From Helicobacter sp. (GTDB lineage Bacteria; Campylobacterota; Campylobacteria; Campylobacterales; Helicobacteraceae), in contig JALEPE010000088.1 of NCBI GenBank assembly GCA_022766795.1, positions 1-11,735 on the forward strand: a stretch of DNA of 11,735 bases, written 5' to 3'. The position numbers were made by a program, and so were the translations under genes. Each line of letters opens with the position of its first letter. Positions within the stretch are counted from its first letter, which is position 1. The notes below the pieces were generated by a model, which saw only the letters and a program-made list of their open reading frames with translations, had not been told where the DNA came from and did not search any database. Positions 6,658 through 11,735 of the stretch are shown piece by piece.

Positions 6658-6959
6658 AATTTAGCGGTAAAGGGTAGAGTAGGAAGTGCAATCGTGCAAG
6701 AGGCAGTGAATGCAGGGTTTGAGGTGAGTGCGTTTGTGAGGAGCAAATTGCAGTTTGATGAGAATGGCTTTATATCAGCCCTGCAGCAATGTTTTATGAG
6801 GGGGAAGCGCGGAATTATGAATGGATAGGTGAGGAATTTAAAGTTAGTGCAAAGGGTGAAAGTAAGGTGTCTTATAGCACTTATGCTACTGCGCTTGTGC
6901 AGCTGCTTTCTAGTGGAGAGTTTCAAATGCGCCACAGAATAAGTCTCATTGAATCGTAG
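6658..6959 (+). pseudogene. NAD(P)-binding reductase/epimerase-like gene, gutted
   Basis: A ribosome binding site AAGGAG lies at 6648-6653, but the expected start is lost. The frame from 6661 gives AVKGRVGSAIVQEAVNAGFE, the remains of a Rossmann N-terminus (usually GATGRVGSAIV), then AFVRSKLQF. After a frame change near 6777-6780 the C-terminal part follows: PAAMFYEGEARNYEWIGEEF, STYATALVQLL and a TAG at 6957-6959. About half of the roughly 210 residues expected for NADH-flavin reductase/NmrA-like proteins is missing. The gene is divergent from the broken hxlR regulator 28 bases away, the usual arrangement for such pairs, so regulator and target decayed together. Confidence 0.65.
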
Positions 6960-7000
6960 ATTTTAAATGGTGGGTTTTTGCTCCTAAAACGAGTGAGTTC

Positions 7001-7020
7001 ATAGCAAATTTTGCTATAAT
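7001..7020 (+). promoter_or_regulatory. Extended -10 promoter overlapped by a perfect inverted repeat
   Basis: TTGCTATAAT (7011-7020) is an extended -10 box upstream of the cat-like gene. A 17-base perfect inverted repeat, ATAGCAAA-T-TTTGCTAT (7001-7017), covers the spacer and the first half of the -10. This is a classic position for a repressor operator. No regulator for it is identified. The start of translation is 53 bases further on. Confidence 0.45.
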
Positions 7021-7072
7021 GCAACACAGACTTAAAAAGCGTTCAAAAAATCCCATCTAAAAAGGTTTAAAT

Positions 7073-7706
7073 TTGGCAATATTTAAGATTATGGATATTG
7101 AAAATTGGGAGAGAAAAGAGCATTATCATCACTATTCTAATATTACGCAATGCACTTATGGTATCACAATCAAACTAGAGGTGTCCAATATCATAAGGGA
7201 TTCTTTGAAGTTTTATCCCACAATGATTTATTACATAGCAAAAACCGCAAATAGCCTAAAAGAGTTTAAAATGTCATTTGAGGATTCTAAACTTGGGTAT
7301 TATGATATTATAAATCCAAGCTATACGCTATTTAATAAAGATACCAAAACTTTTTCATCTGTTTATACAGAATACAATGAGGATTTTCATTTATTTTACA
7401 AAAACTGCCTTGAGGATATGAGGAATTATAGCAACAGCAAATCCTTTGCCCCAAAACCTGCAAATATTAAGAATCTATTTCATATTTCCTCTATCCCTTG
7501 GGTGTCGTTTAAAGGGGTTTTGTTTAAATATTTATCAAGGTTTTGATTATCTGCTTCCAATCTTTACAATGGGAAAATATTATCATAATGGCAATCAGAT
7601 ATTTCTGCCCCTTGCGATACAGGTTAATCATAGGGTTTGCGATGGGTATCATCTAGGTTTATTTGTCAATCATTTGCAAAATTATCTGTTGAATCATTGG
7701 GAATAG
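7073..7706 (+). pseudogene. Chloramphenicol acetyltransferase-like gene, one frameshift
   Basis: The gene starts at TTG 7073, seven bases after AAAAGG (7060-7065), and reads FKIMDIENWERKEHYHHY, the standard CAT opening (substrate-binding trimeric acetyltransferase). It continues to HISSIPWVSFKG and then goes out of frame to a TGA at 7544-7546. In the other frame the protein goes on as FCLNIYQGFDYLLPIFTMGK, then LPLAIQVNHRVCDGYHLGLF, to TAG 7704-7706. Removing one base at GGGG (7514-7517) or the adjoining TTTT restores a protein of about 210 residues, the normal CAT length. The catalytic His (7629-7631) and the following Asp (7641-7643) are present. The single lesion could be recent or a sequencing error. 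Confidence 0.82.
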
Positions 7707-7787
7707 GTGTGCTTAAATCTGCTGGTAATTTCGTGTGTAGATCAATAATCACATAGTTTTTTAGCTTTTATCCAAAAAATGAGAATA

Positions 7788-7825
7788 AATTTTAATTTTA
7801 TTTAAAGCTTATAATTATTAAAATT
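7788..7825 (+). promoter_or_regulatory. feoAB promoter with Fur-like inverted repeat
   Basis: A perfect TATAAT (7810-7815) lies 38 bases before the feoA start. It sits inside a 7-1-7 inverted repeat, TTATAAT-T-ATTAAAA (7809-7823, six of seven pairs), which resembles AT-rich epsilonproteobacterial Fur boxes. A wider inverted repeat, AATTTTAAT (7788-7796) with ATTAAAATT (7817-7825), frames it. Iron-dependent Fur repression of feo genes is established in bacteria; its use here is inferred from position and symmetry. Confidence 0.45.
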
Positions 7826-7853
7826 GAGAATCTATTTCATAAAGGATTCACGT

Positions 7854-8084
7854 ATGACAATTAATTCTTTAAAAGATGGGGAATGCGGGATTATTACACA
7901 TCTTAATGTTGATGATAAGGTTTTGGATCGTTTACTTAGTTTTGGCATTATTAAAGACAAACAAATTAAGAGGGTAAAAAGCACGCTAGGTGGCTCTACA
8001 ATTCTTGTAGAGTTAGATAGAAATTGTATTGCCTTGCGCGCAGAAGAAGCAGAATCCATTGCCATTAAAAGAGTGGAGGTATAG
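7854..8084 (+). CDS. feoA: Ferrous iron transport protein A
   Basis: A small cytoplasmic SH3-like protein that partners FeoB in Fe(II) uptake. The ATG at 7854 follows AAAGGA (7841-7846) closely and gives 76 residues, the usual FeoA length; a TTG at 7824 would add ten residues without a ribosome binding site. Typical features are the opening TINSLKDGECGIITHL, the turn RLLSFGIIKDKQIKRV, and the ending IALRAEEAESIAIKRVEV. The stop TAG (8082-8084) directly abuts the feoB start, so the two are transcribed and probably translated together. Confidence 0.93.
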   Translation: MTINSLKDGECGIITHLNVDDKVLDRLLSFGIIKDKQIKRVKSTLGGSTILVELDRNCIALRAEEAESIAIKRVEV

Positions 8085-10202
8085 ATGAATAAGCGCATCA
8101 AAATTGCTTTGGTAGGACAACCAAATGTCGGAAAAAGTTTGCTAGTTAATGCGTTATCTCACGCAAATATGAAAGTGGGAAATTTTACGGGAGTAACCGT
8201 GGAAAAGGCAGAAGCCCAAATGCAATACAAAGGTTACACGCTTCAGCTTATAGATTTACCCGGAACTTACTCTTTATATGGGTATTCTAAAGAGGAAGTA
8301 ATTACGAAAGAATTTTTGGAGGCAGGGGAGTATGATTTAATTGTTAATATCGTAGATTCTACAAATTTGGAGCGCAATCTGCAATTTAGCACGCAGTTAT
8401 TGGATATGCAAAGAAAGATGGTTATTGCTCTAAATATGAGTGATGAAGCACACAAAGAAGGTGTTGATATTAATACAAAGACACTAAGTGAATTGCTTGG
8501 GATACCTTGTGTTTTGGTATCTGCCCACACAAAAGAAAATTTAAATGTCCTTCTTGATAGCATTATTGAAACCTATGAAAGTAAAAAAAATGGCAATAAG
8601 CGTATTTATGGTAATATCATTGAAAATGAGATTCTGTATTTAGAAAATTTTTTAAAGTCAAAAAATGATATAAGTTTGGAAGCACTAAATTTAAGTATGC
8701 GCCAAATCGCAATTCTACTTTTGAAGCAAGATGAAAAAGTGTATCAATTCCTGCACGAAAAGCCAATTTGGATGGAGTTATCGCAAGCTTTGCAAAGATC
8801 GCTAAAAACACTCTATGCAGCTTATGATACAAATTCCAATAAAGAAATATTTTTTAATGACTTAAATGCTTTTGTTGGGGGATTAATTACGGAATCTGTG
8901 CGCTATAAAACACCAAAAGAGCGTAATTACACAAGCGCAATTGATAAAATTTTAATCAATAAATATGCCGGGATTCCAATTTTCTTATTTTTTATGTGGT
9001 TATTATTTCAATTAACATTTACGCTTGGGGCATTGCCTATGGATTTGATTGAGGCATTTTTCGCATGGATTGGTGATGGCATTAAAGACAATTTGCAAAA
9101 TTCTGAACTTGCTTCATTACTTGCAGATGGAATCATTGGTGGAGTGGGGGCAGTCATATTATTTTTGCCAAACATTATTATTCTATTTTTTGGAATCGCA
9201 CTTTTAGAAACAACCGGCTATATGGCACGTGTTGCATTTTTATTAGATGGTTTTTTTCATAAATTCGGTTTGCACGGCAAAAGTTTTATTCCGCTAGTTA
9301 CCGGTTTTGGTTGCTCTGTCCCAGCATATATGGCAACAAGAACATTAAAAAATGAAAAAGATAGATTGCTAACACTTTTTATCATTAATTTTATGAGTTG
9401 TGGTGCAAGATTACCAGTGTATGTGCTATTTATTGGAGCATTTTTTCCAGCACAACAAGCAGGAAATTGGCTTTTTGGAATCTATGTTTTAGGTGCATTC
9501 ATTGGACTTATTATGGCTAAGATTCTGCGTTTAACTGCATTTAGGGGACCCGATGAACCTTTTGTGATGGAAATGCCCAAGTATCGTATGCCAAATTGGA
9601 ATCTTGTGTGGTTTGCCATTGTCTCAAAAGCAAAAATGTATCTAAAAAAAGCGGGGACATTCATTCTAGCGGCATCTATTTTGATATGGTTTGCAAGCAC
9701 TTATCCTAAGCAAGAATCCCTAGAACAATCTTATGCGCAAAAGATTGAAGCTGTCGCGGATGAGGATATGAAAGAGAAATTAGAGTTTGCATTAGAGGAA
9801 CAATTAATTGAAAATAGCTATTTGGGAATGACAGGAAAATTAATTGAACCTATCTTTATGCCACTTGGTTTTGATTGGAAAATGAGTGTATCTTTGTTGA
9901 GCGGACTAGCTGCAAAAGAAGTTGTGATCTCTACAATGGGTGTGCTATACTCGCTTGGCGGTGATGTAGATGAAGAGAGTGAAAATTTGATGAGTATTAT
10001 TAAATCCGTGATTCCATTACAATCCGCTATTGCTTTTATTTTGTTTGTAATGATTTACAATCCTTGCCTTGCCGCAACGGTGGTGTTTGGTAAAGAAGCA
10101 GGAGGTTTTAAATATATCGTGTATTTATTCCTTTTTACTTGCGTAAGTGCGTATATTATTGCATGGATTGGAAGCCTAATTGCTGGGGCAATCCTTGCGT
10201 AA
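8085..10202 (+). CDS. feoB: Ferrous iron transport protein B
   Basis: A 705-residue inner-membrane Fe(II) transporter with a cytoplasmic N-terminal GTPase. The start ATG 8085 follows GGAGG (8075-8079) inside the end of feoA. GTPase motifs are visible: G1 GQPNVGKS (11-18), G2 Thr in NFTGVTVEK, G3 DLPGTYSL (57-64), G4 NMSD (117-120) and a G5-like VSAHTKENL. The membrane part starts near residue 290 and has two Gate regions: GFGCSVPA (407-414) followed by MSCGARLPVY (437-446), and GLAAKEVV (607-614). The last helices end in a short AGAILA tail. Length and motif order fit a complete, active FeoB. No feoC follows. Confidence 0.97.
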   Translation: MNKRIKIALVGQPNVGKSLLVNALSHANMKVGNFTGVTVEKAEAQMQYKGYTLQLIDLPGTYSLYGYSKEEVITKEFLEAGEYDLIVNIVDSTNLERNLQFSTQLLDMQRKMVIALNMSDEAHKEGVDINTKTLSELLGIPCVLVSAHTKENLNVLLDSIIETYESKKNGNKRIYGNIIENEILYLENFLKSKNDISLEALNLSMRQIAILLLKQDEKVYQFLHEKPIWMELSQALQRSLKTLYAAYDTNSNKEIFFNDLNAFVGGLITESVRYKTPKERNYTSAIDKILINKYAGIPIFLFFMWLLFQLTFTLGALPMDLIEAFFAWIGDGIKDNLQNSELASLLADGIIGGVGAVILFLPNIIILFFGIALLETTGYMARVAFLLDGFFHKFGLHGKSFIPLVTGFGCSVPAYMATRTLKNEKDRLLTLFIINFMSCGARLPVYVLFIGAFFPAQQAGNWLFGIYVLGAFIGLIMAKILRLTAFRGPDEPFVMEMPKYRMPNWNLVWFAIVSKAKMYLKKAGTFILAASILIWFASTYPKQESLEQSYAQKIEAVADEDMKEKLEFALEEQLIENSYLGMTGKLIEPIFMPLGFDWKMSVSLLSGLAAKEVVISTMGVLYSLGGDVDEESENLMSIIKSVIPLQSAIAFILFVMIYNPCLAATVVFGKEAGGFKYIVYLFLFTCVSAYIIAWIGSLIAGAILA

Positions 10203-10211
10203 ATTTAATTT

Positions 10212-10232
10212 ACGATTCCATATTGGAATCGT
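10212..10232. terminator. Hairpin between convergent feoB and xerH
   Basis: ACGATTCCA-TAT-TGGAATCGT forms a perfect 9-bp stem with a three-base loop. It lies nine bases after the feoB stop and two bases after the xerH stop on the other strand. This position suits a terminator shared by both genes. There is no strong T run on either strand, so its efficiency is uncertain. Confidence 0.5.
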
Positions 10233-10234
10233 GA

Positions 10235-11302
10235 TTATTCCATAATCTCTGTTGTGTCTTTTAGTTTTTGTTTATCAAAGTGCATATAAATGCGTGAAGT
10301 ATCTAGGCTAGCGTGTCCTAATGCTTCTTGCACTAGCACCAAATCTTGACTTTTCTGATAGAGTAGGGTAGCAAAGCTGTGGCGCAGCATATGTGCGCCA
10401 TTTTTCTCTTTACGAATTCCATTTGCGATAAGCACCTGTTCCACGATTCTGCTAATATAAGCTTGTGTAAGTTTTGTGCCTTTGTGATTACAAAAGAGCA
10501 TATCATCATTAACAACCATATTTTCCCGCACATTTCGCCAAAGTGCTAAATCCTGTGCAATGTTTTTTGCTTTAACCATTACAACGCGTGGTTTATTGCC
10601 TTTGCCTCTCACTTGAATCATAAAAAATTCACCATCTTGCATAATGTCTTTAAGTTTTAAATTTAACGCTTCTCCCACGCGAATCCCTGTGTAGATGATG
10701 ATTTTTAAAATCAAGCGATTCCTAGCACCCAATTCTTGATGCTTGAAGGGATAAGACTCAATCCCATTAAGGAAGCGATGCACTTCCTCTTCATTCATAA
10801 AAGAGGGAAGTTTCTGCCCACTTTTACCACGCAAACCACCCCAATTTTTAAGCTCAATACGGAAATTATACGAAGTGCCTAACATATCTTCATTTTGCTT
10901 ATCGACAAAGCCAAAAAAATTGATTAATGCCATACGATAATTTTTTTTTGTTGCATCAGATAATGCGCTTGTGTGAATGGTTAAAAACTCTTTTAAAAGC
11001 TCTTCATCAATATCTTTTAGACTTTCCAATCCTATTTGTATCAGGTATTCATAAAGTTTGCTTAGAGGTAAAATATAAGTATTGATTCCAATTAAGCCAA
11101 TATTGCGACATTCTTTGCAGGCGCATTGTAGAGATTCCATAGAATCAAATCCGTTGCGGAATCTTGATAGCACCTTTAAAATCTCATCTTTGTTTTTAAC
11201 TTGGTGATTAGAGAGGCTATTGATTTTACCATAAATAAAACGTTCTATCCAGAAAAGTAAATTGCTTGCAAAATCATCTTTACAATCAAGCGCATAACGC
11301 AT
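10235..11302 (-). CDS. xerH: XerH tyrosine recombinase, chromosome dimer resolution
   Basis: A 355-residue tyrosine recombinase that resembles H. pylori XerH along its whole length. XerH is the single Xer recombinase of many epsilonproteobacteria and acts at difH. The start ATG 11302-11300 has AAAGGA upstream on the minus strand. An N-terminal core-binding half (about 1-165) precedes the catalytic half. The catalytic residues are present: Arg208 in TGIRVGEAL, Lys234 in RGKGNKPR, His304 and Arg307 in HMLRHSF, His330 in LGHAS, and nucleophile Tyr339 in SRIYMHF. It converges on feoB. It is not phage-like in context and looks like the chromosomal housekeeping enzyme. Confidence 0.93.
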   Translation of the reverse strand: MRYALDCKDDFASNLLFWIERFIYGKINSLSNHQVKNKDEILKVLSRFRNGFDSMESLQCACKECRNIGLIGINTYILPLSKLYEYLIQIGLESLKDIDEELLKEFLTIHTSALSDATKKNYRMALINFFGFVDKQNEDMLGTSYNFRIELKNWGGLRGKSGQKLPSFMNEEEVHRFLNGIESYPFKHQELGARNRLILKIIIYTGIRVGEALNLKLKDIMQDGEFFMIQVRGKGNKPRVVMVKAKNIAQDLALWRNVRENMVVNDDMLFCNHKGTKLTQAYISRIVEQVLIANGIRKEKNGAHMLRHSFATLLYQKSQDLVLVQEALGHASLDTSRIYMHFDKQKLKDTTEIME

Positions 11303-11353
11303 TATGATTCCTTTTGGTTGAATTGTGATTTTAATGATTCTTAATAAATTTAT

Positions 11354-11391
11354 AACTTTGTGTTTGTAGGCTACACACTCAATAAAAAGTT
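11354..11391. other. Imperfect inverted repeat upstream of xerH, candidate dif-like site or operator
   Basis: TGTGTTTGTAG (11359-11369) and CTACACACTCA (11371-11381) are inverted around a single G, with 9 of 11 positions matching. Further out, AACTTT (11354-11359) and AAAGTT (11386-11391) are also inverted but sit asymmetrically. The site lies about 55 bases before the xerH start. In several epsilonproteobacteria difH lies next to xerH, which makes it a candidate, but it does not clearly resemble the difH arms I remember. It could equally be an operator of xerH. Confidence 0.25.
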
Positions 11392-11394
11392 ACT

Positions 11395-11400
11395 ATTATA
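11395..11400 (-). promoter_or_regulatory. Candidate -10 box for xerH
   Basis: On the minus strand TGCTATAAT is an extended -10 box (TATAAT at 11400-11395), about 90 bases upstream of the xerH start. The inverted repeat at 11354-11391 would lie just downstream of the transcription start, in the leader. Confidence 0.4.
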
Positions 11401-11439
11401 GCATAATCTTATTAAGGGGACTTCAGCACTTTTTAATAA

Positions 11440-11622
11440 TTGCGTGATTTTTATACCGATGCCGCAAGCTTCATTGTGCTAGCGCGAGCTGAATTTGCAA
11501 AAGGGACTTTTTTTGGAATTAAAAAGGCAAAGTCTTTGCCTAATGTGAAGTTGCCAAATATAAATGATTTTAGTTCGCATAAAAAACTATCTGTATTTAT
11601 AGGGACTGACCCTAGCGTTTAA
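11440..11622 (+). pseudogene. Unrecognised reading-frame fragment
   Basis: A frame of 60 codons that begins straight after an in-frame TAA, has no ribosome binding site, and ends at TAA 11620-11622. The translation, with YTDAASFIVLARAEFAKGTF and KAKSLPNVKLPNIN, has normal protein-like composition and looks like the C-terminal part of a larger protein that has lost its beginning. I do not recognise the family. It ends one base before a long palindrome. Confidence 0.3.
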
Positions 11623-11623
11623 G

Positions 11624-11657
11624 GAATTCTAGAATTCCCTAGGGAATTCTAGAATTC
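11624..11657. repeat. 34-bp perfect nested palindrome
   Basis: Two copies of the self-complementary unit GAATTCTAGAATTC flank the self-complementary centre CCTAGG, so the whole 34 bp reads the same on both strands. Flanking TAAG and CTTA can add four pairs past one bulged T. It lies between the end of a plus-strand frame (11622) and the end of a minus-strand gene (11665). It may therefore work as a two-way terminator, or it may form a cruciform. Confidence 0.8.
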
Positions 11658-11664
11658 TCTTAGC

Positions 11665-11735
11665 TTAAAAATTCGCTCTTATATGCGCTCTATACGCATT
11701 TACATACTCATCTACTTTTGGATTTTTTACCACAT
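11665..11735 (-). CDS. C-terminal end of an unrecognised protein (partial)
   Basis: On the minus strand the window edge opens into VVKNPKVDEYVNAYRAHIRANF and a TAA at complement 11665-11667. Only 22 residues are visible. The end in Phe could suggest an outer-membrane protein, but that is weak. The function is unknown. Confidence 0.45.
   Translation of the reverse strand, partial: VVKNPKVDEYVNAYRAHIRANF

Noticed and set aside
7832..8101. Minus-strand frame covering feoA
   Set aside because: It is the antisense shadow of feoA, whose start, length and ending fit the family.
1..11735. The word GATTCT and its complement recur very often, also just before start codons
   Set aside because: It reads as a lineage-wide word and codon preference, spread through coding and noncoding DNA, with no spacing or clustering that suggests a site.
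1..11735. CRISPR arrays, insertion-sequence transposases and rRNA genes
   Set aside because: I saw no regularly spaced repeats, no transposase motifs and no rRNA-like sequence.

Overview
The window looks like a chromosomal segment of an enterohepatic-type Helicobacter (epsilonproteobacterium). The DNA is AT-rich, ribosome binding sites are of the AAGGA type, the single tyrosine recombinase is a clear XerH, and the GMP synthase core closely resembles Helicobacter GuaA. The genus is inferred from protein resemblance recalled from memory, not from a search.

Layout. (1) 1-887 is a small piece of Mu-like prophage: the tail end of an unrecognised protein, a tRNA-like fold on the minus strand (about 206-286), and a complete Mu gpG / P2 gpS-type virion morphogenesis gene. 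No further phage genes follow, so this is an edge or a remnant. (2) 888-1234 is AT-rich intergenic DNA with a likely promoter for guaA. (3) 1235-4711 is the most remarkable object: one uninterrupted 1158-codon gene in which GMP synthase (usually about 510 residues) carries two in-frame insertions. A YjaB-like GNAT acetyltransferase domain sits inside the glutaminase domain. A second YjaB-like GNAT, a complete DNA-3-methyladenine glycosylase I (Tag) and a disordered linker sit between the glutaminase and ATP-pyrophosphatase domains. All catalytic residues I could check for GuaA and Tag are present. (4) 4736-7706 is a gene graveyard: a frameshifted type II restriction endonuclease, a methyltransferase lacking its middle, a diverged second copy of the guaA 3' end (6018-6101), an HxlR-type regulator with two stops, a gutted NAD(P)-binding reductase, and a chloramphenicol acetyltransferase-like gene broken by one frameshift. 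The guaA end repeated on both sides of the restriction-modification (R-M) genes suggests insertion with a long target duplication. (5) 7788-10202 is an intact ferrous iron uptake operon, feoA-feoB, with a -10 box inside a Fur-like inverted repeat. (6) 10212-11302 holds a hairpin shared by convergent genes and xerH on the minus strand. (7) 11303-11735 holds a candidate dif-like inverted repeat, an unrecognised reading-frame fragment, a 34-bp perfect palindrome and the C-terminal end of a minus-strand gene.

How it fits together: the intact genes are housekeeping ones (purine synthesis fused to DNA repair, iron uptake, chromosome resolution). The accessory genes between guaA and feoA are nearly all dead. 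The main candidate for something little described is the GuaA-GNAT-GNAT-Tag polyprotein.
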